This document shows positions 15,353 to 25,555 of a DNA stretch of 64,000 bases, one piece after another. The notes below the pieces were generated by a model that was given only the letters and a program-made list of their open reading frames with translations, did no database searches and was not told where the DNA came from. Position 1 is the first letter of the stretch; every line of letters starts with the position of its first letter. Origin of the DNA: Alphaproteobacteria bacterium (GTDB taxonomy: Bacteria > Pseudomonadota > Alphaproteobacteria > Micropepsales > Micropepsaceae); contig JAGWMG010000003.1 in NCBI GenBank assembly GCA_028871795.1, forward strand, positions 1 through 64,000, read 5' to 3'. The translations under genes were made by a program, and so were the position numbers.

Positions 15353-16333
15353 TCATTGGACAAGCACCTTGGTGCCTTCGAAATCGAAGCGGAACCGCAC
15401 TTCGCGCAGCCCGGAGGCGATCATCGCCCGGCGCAGCCGCGGCTTGTCCTTGGCGTGGAACAGCAGGAACCCGCCGCCGCCCGCACCGATCAATTTTCCG
15501 CCCGTCGCGCCGTTCAAGATCGCCAGTTCGTAGATCTCGTCGATCTTCGAGTTGCTCATCGCCGGGGAGCGGCGCTTCTTGTACTGCCAATGCTCGTCCA
15601 TAAGCTTGCCGAAATCCGAAAGATAGCCGCTCTGCAGCGCTTCGAGGCTGCGCTTACCTATGTCTTTCACAAAGTGCAGGTTCTTGAACATCTCATCGTC
15701 GCCGTGGCGCATCCTGTCGTCCTGCTCCTTGAGGATCGAAGCGACGTTGTGCGCGTAACCGGTGAAGAACATCGCCAGGCTGTCTTCCAAGTTGTCGCGG
15801 ATCTCCGCACTGATCGGCGCCGGCCAGGACTCCACCCGGTCGTCCTTGCAGAAGCGGAAGCAGGTGATCCCGCCGAACGCGGCGATGTAATGATCCTGCT
15901 TTCCGATGGGCTCTCCCAGCCGCTCGATTTCGATCTCGCAGCCTTGCCGCGCCAGTTCCTCGCGTTGCACGTTGTTGTGTTTGAGGATGTGCAGCGCCTT
16001 GAGCAGCGCTGTGGTGAAGCTGCCCGTCGATCCCAGGCCCGTATCCGAGGGAATGTCGGACATGTTGGTGATTTCGAGGCCGCGGCAATCGACATCGACC
16101 AGCTTGATCGCTTCGCGGATGACCGGATGTTCGAGCGCCTCGACCGAGATGACGCGCTCCAGCTTCGAATAGCGCACCAGCATGTCGTCGGTGAAACCGT
16201 GGTGCAGGGTGATATAGACGTATTTGTCGATCGCCGCCGAAATCAGCCACCCTTCATGCTCGCGATAGTAGGAAGGAATGTCCGTACCGCCGCCGCCGAG
16301 TGAAATGCGGAGCGGACTGCGCACGATGATCAT
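15353..16333 (-). CDS. GHMP-family sugar kinase (heptose-7-phosphate kinase type)
   Basis: A 326-residue small-molecule kinase. The start IIVRSPLRISLGGGGTDIPSYY is typical of D-glycero-D-manno-heptose 7-phosphate kinase (HddA) and fucokinase-like members; the ATP loop reads DTGLGSTGSFTTALLKAL and the C-terminal glycine motif GATGGKLIGAGGGGF is present. It phosphorylates a sugar at the anomeric position in this subfamily. It lies 117 nt from a UDP-glucuronate epimerase-like gene in the same direction, which suggests a small cell-surface sugar group, but no isomerase, phosphatase or nucleotidyltransferase partner is next to it, so the exact sugar remains open. Confidence 0.82.
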   Translation of the reverse strand: MIIVRSPLRISLGGGGTDIPSYYREHEGWLISAAIDKYVYITLHHGFTDDMLVRYSKLERVISVEALEHPVIREAIKLVDVDCRGLEITNMSDIPSDTGLGSTGSFTTALLKALHILKHNNVQREELARQGCEIEIERLGEPIGKQDHYIAAFGGITCFRFCKDDRVESWPAPISAEIRDNLEDSLAMFFTGYAHNVASILKEQDDRMRHGDDEMFKNLHFVKDIGKRSLEALQSGYLSDFGKLMDEHWQYKKRRSPAMSNSKIDEIYELAILNGATGGKLIGAGGGGFLLFHAKDKPRLRRAMIASGLREVRFRFDFEGTKVLVQ

Positions 16334-16450
16334 TTCGGGTCCCGATGGTTGGGGCGCGGGATAACCGAGAGATCATCGGCGCGCGGAGGGCTTTTCGGTT
16401 GCCGCAATATCCCGCGATTTCTCTGAAGATGCAAGAATTACGCGGCCGAC

Positions 16451-17422
16451 CTAGACGCGATAATAGTCTCTGTACCACGCCACGAATTTCGACACGCCGA
16501 CGCCGATCGGCGTCGTTGGCGAAAAACCCAGCTCGCGGCGCGTGGCTTCGATGTCGGCGTAGGTCTTTTCCACGTCGCCGGGCTGCATCGGCTCGAAACG
16601 GATTTCGGCTTTGCGGCCCAGTGCGGCTTCGAGCGCGGCGATGAAATCGGTAAGCTTTTCGCATCTGCTGTTGCCAATATTGTAAAGCTTGTGCGGCGGT
16701 TTTCCCGCGGGCGGCGCCTCCATCGCGGCCAGAACTCCCGACACGATGTCGTCGACGTAGGTGAAATCTCGCCACATCTCGCCGTTGTTGAAGACGGCGA
16801 TGGCTTCGCCCGCGAGGATGGCGCGCGCGAAGATCATGGGCGCCATGTCGGGGCGGCCCCAGGGCCCGTACACTGTGAAGAACCGCAGACCCACCAGCGG
16901 AATGCCGTAGAGATGCGCATAGGTGTGCGAGATCAGCTCGTCGGCGCGTTTGGTGGCGGCGTAGAGCGACTGCGGCGTCTCCACGGCGTCGCCCACCGCG
17001 AAGGGCAGCTTCTCGTTGCCGCCATAGACCGATGACGAGCTCGCGTAGACGACATTGCGAAGGTTTTTGAGCGCGCGCGCGAGCTCCAGCACCGTCACCT
17101 GTCCCATCACGTTCGAGGTGACATAGGCATAGGGATTCACCAGCGAATAGCGCACGCCCGGCTGGGCGCCGAGATGCAGGATATGCGTCACATCCGGGAA
17201 CGCCGCTCCCAGCGTCGCCATGCCATCGCGGTCCGCGAAATCGAGCTTACGGAAGACGAAGCCTGACCTCGCCTTCAGCCGTTTGAGCCGCGCCTGCTTC
17301 AAGCCGACATCGTAATAATCGTTGAGATTATCGATGCCGACGACGGACTGCCCGCGGGCCAGCAGCGCCTCGGCGACATGGTAACCGATAAATCCTGCGG
17401 CGCCGGTCAACAACACGGTCAT
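16451..17422 (-). CDS. NAD-dependent sugar epimerase, UDP-glucuronate 4-epimerase-like
   Basis: A 323-residue extended short-chain dehydrogenase/reductase. The NAD site is GAAGFIGYHVAEALL, followed by GIDNLNDYYDVGLKQARL, the hallmark of UDP-glucuronate 4-epimerases; the catalytic residues lie in SSSSVYGGN and SLYAATK (Tyr and Lys). RFFTVYGPWGRPDMA also fits that subfamily. It would interconvert UDP-glucuronate and UDP-galacturonate for surface polysaccharide. ATG at 17422 is preferred over a GTG 12 nt upstream because the fold starts immediately after it. It lies 21 nt from ppiB in the same direction. Confidence 0.88.
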   Translation of the reverse strand: MTVLLTGAAGFIGYHVAEALLARGQSVVGIDNLNDYYDVGLKQARLKRLKARSGFVFRKLDFADRDGMATLGAAFPDVTHILHLGAQPGVRYSLVNPYAYVTSNVMGQVTVLELARALKNLRNVVYASSSSVYGGNEKLPFAVGDAVETPQSLYAATKRADELISHTYAHLYGIPLVGLRFFTVYGPWGRPDMAPMIFARAILAGEAIAVFNNGEMWRDFTYVDDIVSGVLAAMEAPPAGKPPHKLYNIGNSRCEKLTDFIAALEAALGRKAEIRFEPMQPGDVEKTYADIEATRRELGFSPTTPIGVGVSKFVAWYRDYYRV

Positions 17423-17443
17423 GGCAAATCCCACGCGCGGCAG

Positions 17444-17926
17444 CTACGACGCGCCTTCCTCCAACCGCATCTTCACTATCTTGTCGGGGGCACCGGAGAT
17501 CGCTCCGTTGTTGTGCTCGCCGCCTTTCTTGATGGCGTCGATGTGCTCCATGCCTTCGATCACCTGACCCCACACCGTGTACTGGCTGTCGAGCCACGGC
17601 GCGTCGTCAAAGCAGATGAAGAACTGGCTGTTGGCGCTGTCCCGATCGGAGGCGCGCGCCATCGAGACGGTTCCGCGCACGTGCTTCGCGGCGGAGAATT
17701 CCGCCTTGAGGTCCGGCAACTCCGAACCGCCCGAACCCGTGCCGGTGGGGTCGCCGGTCTGGGCCATGAAGCCGGGAATGACGCGGTGGAACACGACGCC
17801 GTCGTAGAATCCGCGCGCCACCAGCGCCTTGACGCGCTCGACATGCTTGGGCGCAAGACCCGGCTTCAGCGCGATGACCACCGCCCCGGTCTTCAACTCC
17901 ATGATCAGCGTATCGGCGCGATTCAT
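17444..17926 (-). CDS. ppiB: Cyclophilin-type peptidyl-prolyl isomerase
   Basis: A 160-residue cytoplasmic cyclophilin with no signal peptide, catalysing proline cis-trans isomerisation. Family motifs are VVFHRVIPGFMAQTGDPTGTG, SMARASDRDSANSQFFICF and the Trp-containing DDAPWLDSQYTVWGQV. It is the third gene of the minus-strand run gyrA-coaD-ppiB, with its start overlapping the coaD stop by ATGA, an arrangement common in alphaproteobacteria. The run appears to be translationally coupled. Confidence 0.95.
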   Translation of the reverse strand: MNRADTLIMELKTGAVVIALKPGLAPKHVERVKALVARGFYDGVVFHRVIPGFMAQTGDPTGTGSGGSELPDLKAEFSAAKHVRGTVSMARASDRDSANSQFFICFDDAPWLDSQYTVWGQVIEGMEHIDAIKKGGEHNNGAISGAPDKIVKMRLEEGAS

Positions 17927-18441
17927 TTCTTCTTCCCCACTTCCTGGCAACGCTTCACCAGTAATTGCGCGACATGAGGGCTGGTGAACGAACTCACGTC
18001 GCCGCCCAGCATGGCGATTTCCTTGACTAGCCGCGAGGCGATGGCCTGGTGGCGCGGATCGGCCATCAGGAACACGGTCTCGATCTCGGCGTTGAGCCGC
18101 TGGTTCATGCCCACCATCTGGAACTCGTATTCGAAATCGGAGACGGCGCGCAACCCGCGCACGATCATCCCGGCGCCGACCTTTTCCGCGAATTCGATCA
18201 GAAGCTGGTCGAAAGCCTGCACCGCGATCGATGCATGCCCGTTGCCGGAGAGCGGCTTGGTCTCGCGCCGCACGATGGCGACACGCTCTTTGTGCGAGAA
18301 CATCGGCGCTTTCGCCGGATTGGACGCCACGCCGATGATCAGATGATCGACCAGCTTGACCGCCCGTTCGACGATGTCCAGATGTCCGAGCGTCAGGGGA
18401 TCGAAAGTCCCCGGATAAAGGGCAATGCGTGTTTTCGCCAT
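17923..18441 (-). CDS. coaD: Phosphopantetheine adenylyltransferase
   Basis: A 172-residue enzyme of coenzyme A synthesis that transfers AMP from ATP to 4'-phosphopantetheine. The nucleotidyltransferase signature YPGTFDPLTLGHLDIVERA (with the T/HxGH-type site) and the C-terminal SSFTSP region are present, with VRGLRAVSDFEYEFQM in the middle. It overlaps gyrA by one base (TGATG) and ppiB by ATGA. Length and motifs are normal for the family. Confidence 0.97.
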   Translation of the reverse strand: MAKTRIALYPGTFDPLTLGHLDIVERAVKLVDHLIIGVASNPAKAPMFSHKERVAIVRRETKPLSGNGHASIAVQAFDQLLIEFAEKVGAGMIVRGLRAVSDFEYEFQMVGMNQRLNAEIETVFLMADPRHQAIASRLVKEIAMLGGDVSSFTSPHVAQLLVKRCQEVGKKK

Positions 18442-21176
18442 CAGCCTTCTTCTTCCGAAACGTCCGCGATGCGTTCGACCGAGACCACGCGTTCGTTTTC
18501 CTCCAGACGGAAGACCACCACACCCTGCGCCGCGCGCCCCTGCACGCTGATGCTGCCGACGGCCACGCGAATGGTCTGTCCGGTATTGCTGATGAGCATC
18601 AGATCGTCGGATTCCTCGACCGGAAAAGCGGCGATGATGGCGCTGTTCTTCTTGCCCATGCCCATGGCGACGATGCCGGAGCCGCCGCGCCCGGTAACGC
18701 GGTATTCGTAGGAACTGGTGCGCTTGCCGAAGCCGTTTTCCGACACGGCAAGCACGAACTGGTCCTTGGCGCCGAGTTCGGCGTAGCGCTCCGGCGTCAG
18801 GGTCGCGACTTCGCCGTTCTCCTCGGTCTCGTCGAGTTCTTCGACGGAACCTTCCTCCTCGCCCGTGGCGGCACGGCGCGCCGCGCTGGCCTGTTTCAGG
18901 TAGGCGCGCGCCTCGGCGGTGGTGGCGTCGGTGTGATGCAGCAAGGTCAGGCTGACGACCTCGTCGCCGCCGTCCTTCCCGAAATTGGCCAGCTTGATGC
19001 CGCGCACGCCCGTGGACTCGCGTCCTTTGAACACGCGCACGTCGGTCAACGGGAAGCGGATGCACTTGCCCAGCCGCGTGGTGAGCAGCACGTCGTCGCG
19101 GTCGGTGCAGACCTGCACGCCGACGATGCCGTCGCCAACATCGAGCTTCATCGCGATCTTGCCGCTCTTGTTGATGCTGACGAAATCCGAAAGCTCGTTG
19201 CGCCGCCCGTCGCCGGACTTGGTGGCGAAGACGACGTTCAGTTTTTCCCACTGCGTCTCGTCCTCGGGCAGCGGCAGGATGGTGGTGATGCGTTCGCCCT
19301 CGGCGAGCGGCAGAAGGTTCACCATCGCCTTGCCCTTGCCTGCGATGCGCGCCTCGGGCAGCCGCCAGACCTTCAGCTTGTAGGCCATGCCGGTCGAGGA
19401 GAAGAACACCAGCGGCGCGTGGGTGGAGGCGACGAAAAGATTGGTGACGAAATCCTCCTCGCGCGTGACCATGCCGGCGCGGCCTTTGCCGCCGCGGCCT
19501 TGCACGCGGTACTCGGCGATGGGCGTGCGCTTGATGTAGCCGGCGTGCGTGACGGTGATGGCCACGTCCTCGCGCTCGATCAGCGCTTCGTCTTCGACCT
19601 CGATCTCGGCGTCGACCAGTTCGGTGAGGCGCGGCGTGGCGAACTCCGCCTTCACCGTTTCGAGCTCGCTCTTGATGATCCCCATGACGCGGGGCCGCGA
19701 GCGCAGGATTTCGAGGTAATCCTTGATCGCCTCGCTGAGTTTCTTGACTTCCTCGCCGATCTCGTCGCGGCCAAGCGCGGTCAGCCGCTGCAGGCGCAGG
19801 TCGAGGATGGCTTTGGCTTGTTCCTCGGTCAACTTGATGGTGCCGTCCTCGGCGATGGAGTTGCGCGGATCGGCGATCAGCGCGACCAGCGGACCGACGT
19901 CCTTCGCCGGCCAGGCGCGCGCCATCAGGCCCTCGCGCGCCGCGTTGGCGTCGGGCGCGGCGCGGATCAGCGCGATCACCTCGTCGATATTGGCTACCGC
20001 CACCGCCAGCCCGGCCAGGACGTGGGCACGGTCGCGCGCCTTGGCAAGTTCGAAGCGGGTGCGGCGCGTGATGACCTCTTCGCGGAACAGAACGAAGGCC
20101 GCGATCAGCTCCTTGAGGTTCATCAGCCGCGGCTGGCCGTCGTCGAGCGCCAGCATGTTGACGCCGAAGCTCGTCTGCAGTTCGGAGAAGCGGTAGAGCT
20201 GGTTCGTCACCACGTCGGAGGAAGCGTCGCGCCTGAGTTCGATCACCACGCGCATTCCGTGGCGGTCGCTTTCGTCGCGGATGTCGGCGATGCCGTCGAT
20301 GCGCTTGTCGCGGACCAGATCGGCGATGCGCTCCAGCATGCGCGCCTTGTTGACCTGGTAGGGGATCTCGGTGACGACGATGGCTTCGCGGTCCTTGCGG
20401 ATTTCCTCCACGTGGCAGCGCGCCCGCATCAGGATCGAGCCGCGCCCGCGCGCCAGCGCCGCGCGCGCCGCCTGCTTGCCGATGAGCAGCGCGCCGGTCG
20501 GAAAATCGGGACCCGGCACGATCTCGGTCAGCGTGTCCATGCCGATCGAGGGATCGTCGATGTAGGCGAGGCAGGCGTCGATCACCTCGCCCAGATTGTG
20601 CGGCGGCACGTTGGTCGCCATGCCCACGGCGATGCCGCTGGCGCCGTTGACCAGCAGATTGGGGAAGCGTGAGGGAAGAACGATCGGCTCTTTTTCCGAA
20701 CCGTCGTAATTGTCCTGGAACTCGACCGTGTCCTTGTCGATGTCCTCGATCAGCGCATGGGCGATCTTGGCGCGGCGCACTTCGGTGTAGCGCATGGCGG
20801 CGGGCGGATCGCCGTCCACCGAGCCGAAATTGCCCTGCCCGTCGATCAAGGGCGCACGCATGGAGAAATCCTGCGCCATGCGCACCAAGGCGTCGTAGAT
20901 CGACTGGTCGCCGTGCGGGTGGTACTTGCCGATGACGTCGCCGACGACGCGGGCGGACTTGCGATAGGCCTTGTTCCAGTCGTAGCCGTTCTCGTGCATC
21001 GAAAAGAGGATGCGCCGGTGCACGGGCTTCAGCCCGTCGCGGGCGTCGGGCAGCGCGCGCGAAACGATCACGCTCATCGCGTAGTCGAGATAGGAGCGTT
21101 TGAGCTCGTCCTCGATGGCAACGGGGTTGACGCTGGCGCCCGATGGCGGAGGCGCGGACGGGGGTATTTCGCTCAA
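18441..21176 (-). CDS. gyrA: DNA gyrase subunit A
   Basis: The 911-residue breakage and reunion subunit of gyrase, introducing negative supercoils with GyrB. The N-terminal domain reads [31 protein letters not shown] and carries the catalytic tyrosine region with AMRYTEVR. The quinolone-sensitive region around [15 protein letters not shown] shows Ser-to-Gln-like spacing of the normal type and is not obviously altered. The C-terminal beta-pinwheel has the GQG-type box QGRGGKG and further repeats with [16 protein letters not shown]. An acidic insert near the C-terminal part ([17 protein letters not shown]) is longer than in Escherichia coli. coaD and ppiB follow in the same run. Confidence 0.97.
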   Translation of the reverse strand: MSEIPPSAPPPSGASVNPVAIEDELKRSYLDYAMSVIVSRALPDARDGLKPVHRRILFSMHENGYDWNKAYRKSARVVGDVIGKYHPHGDQSIYDALVRMAQDFSMRAPLIDGQGNFGSVDGDPPAAMRYTEVRRAKIAHALIEDIDKDTVEFQDNYDGSEKEPIVLPSRFPNLLVNGASGIAVGMATNVPPHNLGEVIDACLAYIDDPSIGMDTLTEIVPGPDFPTGALLIGKQAARAALARGRGSILMRARCHVEEIRKDREAIVVTEIPYQVNKARMLERIADLVRDKRIDGIADIRDESDRHGMRVVIELRRDASSDVVTNQLYRFSELQTSFGVNMLALDDGQPRLMNLKELIAAFVLFREEVITRRTRFELAKARDRAHVLAGLAVAVANIDEVIALIRAAPDANAAREGLMARAWPAKDVGPLVALIADPRNSIAEDGTIKLTEEQAKAILDLRLQRLTALGRDEIGEEVKKLSEAIKDYLEILRSRPRVMGIIKSELETVKAEFATPRLTELVDAEIEVEDEALIEREDVAITVTHAGYIKRTPIAEYRVQGRGGKGRAGMVTREEDFVTNLFVASTHAPLVFFSSTGMAYKLKVWRLPEARIAGKGKAMVNLLPLAEGERITTILPLPEDETQWEKLNVVFATKSGDGRRNELSDFVSINKSGKIAMKLDVGDGIVGVQVCTDRDDVLLTTRLGKCIRFPLTDVRVFKGRESTGVRGIKLANFGKDGGDEVVSLTLLHHTDATTAEARAYLKQASAARRAATGEEEGSVEELDETEENGEVATLTPERYAELGAKDQFVLAVSENGFGKRTSSYEYRVTGRGGSGIVAMGMGKKNSAIIAAFPVEESDDLMLISNTGQTIRVAVGSISVQGRAAQGVVVFRLEENERVVSVERIADVSEEEG

Positions 21177-21338
21177 ATCCTGGTCCCTGTTGAAGCCGCC
21201 CGGAACCTGCGGAAAACGGCCCGGTTACCTAGCATTTTGCCGGTCGATTCGGCTAGCGAAACATACCGACCAAACGGGGGCAAAAAGGCAGATTTCCGGT
21301 CTTTTCGGAAGAGGTAGATTTGAGCCAAAGCGGCAACC

Positions 21339-21974
21339 CTAATCGCGGTCCTCGGGCAGCTTGCGCTCAATCGCGTTCAGTTCGGCGAGGACGCGGTCCA
21401 TCGTGTAAGCGTACATGATGCGCTTCTTTCCCGGCGGATCGTCGACGTAACCGAAGACGATCCCCAAGAGCTTGCCGTCAGCGGCGTCGACCACCGGCCC
21501 GCCGCTGAAACCCGGTCCGGCATTGCCTTCGAAAGTGAAGGCGGACTGCACCTCGCATTTGCGGCAGATCGCATCCACCGGCGCGTCCAGGCGCGTGACC
21601 ATGCCTTCCGCCTTGCGCAATTTGCCAACCCCGGCCTGGCCGTAGGCGATCACCCGTACGCCCACGCGAGGCGCGGCCGTCGGCAATTCGGCGACCGCCT
21701 TCACGGTGTGGAAGAACAGCAGGTCGTAATTCGCCGACTTGCCGATCACGTTCTTGCCGTCGAGCAGATTAGCGTTGTGCGCATTGGTGACGGCGACGTT
21801 GTTGCCGAGCGACACCGCAGCCGCGTCGCCCTCGAAGATCAGGAAGACCGGGCCTTCCAGAGGGATATAGGCGTCGGCGATCTTGGGGGTGGCGAAGCCC
21901 GTCGCCGGTTCGCCCGACGGCGTCGCACATCCGGCCAGCGCCACGACCACAACCGCAATACACAACCGCCGCAT
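21339..21974 (-). CDS. Trypsin-like serine protease-fold lipoprotein
   Basis: A 211-residue predicted lipoprotein. The signal peptide ends in a lipobox, VALAGCA, so the mature protein should be lipid-anchored at Cys16. The rest looks like a small trypsin-like protease domain: His in VTNAHN, Asp in NYDLLFF and Ser in GPGFSGGPVV fit the catalytic triad, with DGKLLGIVFGY after the serine as in the family. The substrate is unknown. It lies 14 nt downstream of ssb on the minus strand and upstream of gyrA by 162 nt, so it may share the ssb transcript. Two cysteines (CRKC) could form a disulfide. Confidence 0.75.
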   Translation of the reverse strand: MRRLCIAVVVVALAGCATPSGEPATGFATPKIADAYIPLEGPVFLIFEGDAAAVSLGNNVAVTNAHNANLLDGKNVIGKSANYDLLFFHTVKAVAELPTAAPRVGVRVIAYGQAGVGKLRKAEGMVTRLDAPVDAICRKCEVQSAFTFEGNAGPGFSGGPVVDAADGKLLGIVFGYVDDPPGKKRIMYAYTMDRVLAELNAIERKLPEDRD

Positions 21975-21988
21975 CGGCGCCGCTCCCG

Positions 21989-22429
21989 TCAGAACGGAAT
22001 CTCGTCGTCCATCTCGCTGCGCTCGAAGCTGGCAGGCGCGTCGCTGGCGGCCGAAACGCGCGCGCCGCCGCCCTCGCCTTTGGCGTCGAGCAGCACAAGC
22101 TCGCTGTTGAAGCGGTTCAACACGACTTCCGTCGAGTATTTCTCCACGCCGTCCTTGTCGGTCCATTTGCGTGTCTGAAGCTGGCCTTGCAGATAGACTT
22201 TGGAGCCCTTGCGCAGATACTGCTCGGCGACCTTGGCGAGGGGCTCGCTGAAGATCACCACGCGATGCCACTCGGTTTTCTCCTTGCGCTCGCCCGTGGT
22301 CTTGTCGCGCCAGGAGTCCGAAGTCGCCACCGACAGGTTGACCACCGGATCGCCGGACGTCAGGCGCCGCACTTCCGGGTCGCGGCCCAGATTGCCCACC
22401 AAAATCACCTTGTTGACGCTGCCCGCCAT
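21989..22429 (-). CDS. ssb: Single-stranded DNA-binding protein
   Basis: A 146-residue OB-fold protein binding single-stranded DNA in replication, repair and recombination. The start [21 protein letters not shown], the EWHRVVIF strand and the acidic C-terminal tip MDDEIPF, which docks partner proteins, are all present; the linker is short. It is divergent from uvrA across a 206-nt gap that holds a LexA box, the same pairing as in Escherichia coli, where the two genes share an SOS-controlled intergenic region. Confidence 0.97.
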   Translation of the reverse strand: MAGSVNKVILVGNLGRDPEVRRLTSGDPVVNLSVATSDSWRDKTTGERKEKTEWHRVVIFSEPLAKVAEQYLRKGSKVYLQGQLQTRKWTDKDGVEKYSTEVVLNRFNSELVLLDAKGEGGGARVSAASDAPASFERSEMDDEIPF

Positions 22430-22539
22430 GCCACTCTCCGTTCTGTCTTTTCCCGACGTTAGACTCGCCCGCCCCTGCGCGCTACTCAGGAAGCCTCACG
22501 GCCCTGTGGACAGGTGCAGGCGAGTCATGGGATAGCATT

Positions 22540-22554
22540 GTTCCTCGTTTGTTC
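22540..22554. promoter_or_regulatory. LexA (SOS) box of alphaproteobacterial type
   Basis: GTTC, seven bases (CTCGTTT), then GTTC is a perfect match to the direct-repeat LexA site GTTC-N7-GTTC described in alphaproteobacteria. It lies 82 nt ahead of the uvrA start and 111 nt ahead of ssb, so it most likely controls uvrA and may also affect ssb. Confidence 0.8.
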
Positions 22555-22635
22555 CAAGCCCGGCGAGACGGGGATTGGCGCTTGCACGGCGCGTCCCCCA
22601 TCGCGCAAGGTAGCGGTTTGCCTAAGGTCGATTTT

Positions 22636-25533
22636 ATGCTGAAAAACATCTCCATCCGCGGCGCGCGCCAGCACAATCTGAAGAACGTCGACGTCGAGAT
22701 TCCGCGCGACAAGCTCACCGTGATGACCGGGCTGTCCGGCTCTGGCAAATCGTCTCTCGCCTTCGACACGATCTATGCCGAGGGCCAGCGCCGCTATGTG
22801 GAATCGCTGTCGGCTTATGCCCGCCAGTTCCTGGAATTGATGCAGAAGCCCGATGTGGACCACATCGAGGGCCTGTCGCCCGCCATCGCCATCGAACAGA
22901 AGACGACGTCGAAAAACCCGCGCTCCACCGTCGGCACGGTGACGGAGATCTACGATTACCTGCGCCTGCTGTTCGCGCGCGTCGGCGTGCCCTATTCACC
23001 CGCCACCGGCCTGCCGATCGAAAGCCAGACCGTCAGCCAGATGGCCGACCGCGTCCTGGCGCTGCCCGCGGGCACGCGGCTCTACCTCAACGCGCCCATC
23101 GTGCGCGGCCGCAAGGGCGAATACCGCAAGGAACTCGCCGATCTGCAGAAGAAGGGTTTCCAGCGCGTCAAGGTGGACGGCAAGTATTACGACATCGCCT
23201 CCACGCCGGCGCTCGACAAGAAGCTGAAGCACGACATCGAAATCGTGGTGGACCGCATCACGGTGAAACCGGACATCGGCAACCGCCTGCCCGATTCCAT
23301 CGAGACGGCGCTGAAACTCTCCGACGGACTCGTCATCGCCGAATTCGCCGACGAGAAGGACAAGGCCGACTTGCCCCGCCAGTTGTTGATGTCGTCGAAA
23401 TTCGCCTGTCCGGTGTCGGGCTTCACCATTCCCGAGATCGAGCCGCGGCTGTTCTCGTTCAACAATCCGCACGGCGCCTGCCCGACCTGCGACGGTTTGG
23501 GCACGCAGCTCTACTTCGATCCGGCGCTGATCGTGCCCGACGAATCGCTGACCTTGCGCAAGGGCGCGCTGTCGCCCTGGCACAAATCGTCGTCGCCTTT
23601 TTATCTGCAGACGCTGGAGGCGCTGGGCCGCCACTACAAATTCTCGCTCAACGAGCCGTGGGAAGACCTGCCCAAGAAGGTGACCGACGTCATCCTGTAC
23701 GGCTCGGGCGAGGATGAGATCAAATTCATCTACGACGACGGCATGCGCCGCTACGAAACGAAAAAGACCTTCGAGGGCGTCATCCCCAACATGCAGCGCC
23801 GCTACAAGGAAACGGACTCCGCCTGGATCCGCGAGGAGATGGAGCGTTTCCAGGACACCAGTCCCTGCGACGTCTGCAACGGCTACCGCCTTAAGCCCGA
23901 GGCGCTGGCGGTGAAGATCGGCGGGCTGCACGTCGGCGAGGTGTGCGAGAAGTCGATCAAGCTGGCCGACGCCTGGTTCCGCGACCTCGACAAGGACCTC
24001 ACCAAGCAGCAGCAGGAAATCGCCGCGCGCATCCTGAAGGAAATCCGGGCGCGGCTGAAATTCCTCAACAATGTCGGCCTGGAATATCTCACCCTGGCGC
24101 GCGCTTCCGGCACGCTGTCGGGCGGCGAAAGCCAGCGTATCCGGCTGGCCTCGCAGATCGGCTCCGGGCTGACCGGCGTGCTCTATGTGCTCGACGAGCC
24201 TTCCATCGGCCTGCACCAGCGCGACAACATCAAGCTGCTCGAATCGCTCCAGGGCCTGCGCGATCTCGGCAACACCGTGATCGTGGTGGAGCACGACGAG
24301 GAAGCCATCCGCACCGCCGACCACGTCATCGACATGGGGCCGGGCGCGGGCATCCATGGCGGGCACATCGTCGCCGAAGGCACGCCCGAGGACATCATGC
24401 GCAACCCCGATAGCCTGACGGGCAAGTACCTCGTCGGCCTGGAGCAGATTCCGTTGCCGCCCAAGCGGCGCAAAGCCGTCCACGGCCGCTGGCTGAAGCT
24501 CGTGGGCGCGCGCGGCAACAACCTCAAGAACGTGACCGCGGAGATTCCGCTGGGCACGCTGACCTGCATCACCGGCGTTTCGGGCGGCGGCAAATCCACG
24601 CTAGTGATCGAGACGCTCTACAAGGCGGCGTCGCGCAAGCTCCACCAGGGCCGCGAACACCCCGCGCCGCACGACAAGATCGAGGGCCTGGAATTCCTCG
24701 ACAAGGTGATCGACATCGACCAGTCGCCCATCGGGCGCACGCCGCGCTCCAATCCGGCCACCTACACCGGCGCCTTCACGCCGATCCGCGACTGGTACAC
24801 CGAGCTGCCGGAATCCAAGGCGCGCGGCTATGCGCCGGGGCGCTTCTCGTTCAACGTCAAGGGCGGGCGCTGCGAGGCCTGCCAGGGCGACGGCGTCATC
24901 AAGATCGAGATGCACTTCCTGCCCGACGTCTACGTGCAATGCGACGTCTGCAAGGGCAAGCGCTACAACCGCGAGACGCTGGAAGTGAAGTTCCGCGACA
25001 ATTCCATCGCCGACGTTCTCGACATGACGGTGGAAGCCGGCGCCGAGCTGTTCAAGGCGGTGCCGTCCATCCGCGAGAAGCTCGACACACTGACGCGCGT
25101 GGGGCTGGGCTACATCAGCATCGGCCAGCAAGCGACGACGCTGTCGGGCGGCGAGGCGCAGCGCGTCAAGCTGTCGAAGGAGTTGTCGCGCAGGGCGACG
25201 GGACGCACTTTGTACATTCTAGATGAACCCACCACCGGCTTGCATTTCCACGACGTCAAGAAGCTGCTGGAGGTGCTGCACGAGCTGGTCGACAACGGCA
25301 ACACGGTCGTGGTGATCGAGCACAATCTGGAAGTGGTGAAGACCGCCGACTGGATCGTGGACCTCGGCCCCGAAGGCGGCGACGCCGGCGGCGAGATCGT
25401 GGCCAGCGGCACGCCGGATGAGGTGGCCCGCGTGGCGCGCAGCTACACCGGCCAATACCTCAAGCCTTTGTTGAAGGGCATCGCGCCGGGCAAGATCGCG
25501 GCGGCGTCGCGGAAGATGCGGGCGGCGGAGTGA
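22636..25533 (+). CDS. uvrA: Excinuclease ABC subunit A
   Basis: The 965-residue damage-recognition ATPase of nucleotide excision repair. Two ABC modules are visible, with Walker [13 protein letters not shown] and [12 protein letters not shown] and signature segments LSGGESQR and LSGGEAQR. Zinc modules include [16 protein letters not shown], and CEACQGDG with [10 protein letters not shown]. It loads UvrB onto lesions. The start at 22636 is chosen because the family begins at [16 protein letters not shown] and AAGG lies 8 nt ahead; an in-frame TTG/ATG further up would add 29 residues unlike the family and overlapping the LexA box. Expression should rise in the SOS response. Confidence 0.97.
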   Translation: MLKNISIRGARQHNLKNVDVEIPRDKLTVMTGLSGSGKSSLAFDTIYAEGQRRYVESLSAYARQFLELMQKPDVDHIEGLSPAIAIEQKTTSKNPRSTVGTVTEIYDYLRLLFARVGVPYSPATGLPIESQTVSQMADRVLALPAGTRLYLNAPIVRGRKGEYRKELADLQKKGFQRVKVDGKYYDIASTPALDKKLKHDIEIVVDRITVKPDIGNRLPDSIETALKLSDGLVIAEFADEKDKADLPRQLLMSSKFACPVSGFTIPEIEPRLFSFNNPHGACPTCDGLGTQLYFDPALIVPDESLTLRKGALSPWHKSSSPFYLQTLEALGRHYKFSLNEPWEDLPKKVTDVILYGSGEDEIKFIYDDGMRRYETKKTFEGVIPNMQRRYKETDSAWIREEMERFQDTSPCDVCNGYRLKPEALAVKIGGLHVGEVCEKSIKLADAWFRDLDKDLTKQQQEIAARILKEIRARLKFLNNVGLEYLTLARASGTLSGGESQRIRLASQIGSGLTGVLYVLDEPSIGLHQRDNIKLLESLQGLRDLGNTVIVVEHDEEAIRTADHVIDMGPGAGIHGGHIVAEGTPEDIMRNPDSLTGKYLVGLEQIPLPPKRRKAVHGRWLKLVGARGNNLKNVTAEIPLGTLTCITGVSGGGKSTLVIETLYKAASRKLHQGREHPAPHDKIEGLEFLDKVIDIDQSPIGRTPRSNPATYTGAFTPIRDWYTELPESKARGYAPGRFSFNVKGGRCEACQGDGVIKIEMHFLPDVYVQCDVCKGKRYNRETLEVKFRDNSIADVLDMTVEAGAELFKAVPSIREKLDTLTRVGLGYISIGQQATTLSGGEAQRVKLSKELSRRATGRTLYILDEPTTGLHFHDVKKLLEVLHELVDNGNTVVVIEHNLEVVKTADWIVDLGPEGGDAGGEIVASGTPDEVARVARSYTGQYLKPLLKGIAPGKIAAASRKMRAAE

Positions 25534-25542
25534 ACCTCCGCC
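25524..25542. terminator. Hairpin at the uvrA stop codon
   Basis: GGCGGAG at 25524-25530 pairs with CTCCGCC at 25536-25542 around a TGAAC loop that contains the uvrA stop. It sits between convergent genes and could end transcription from either side, but no T-run follows, so the call is weak. Confidence 0.3.
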
Positions 25543-25555
25543 CGAGATCCGTCGT

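Noticed and set aside
18429..20672. Long open plus-strand frame of 747 codons opposite gyrA
   Set aside because: It is the antisense of gyrA in high-GC DNA, with His/Asp/Arg-rich low-complexity composition and no domain.
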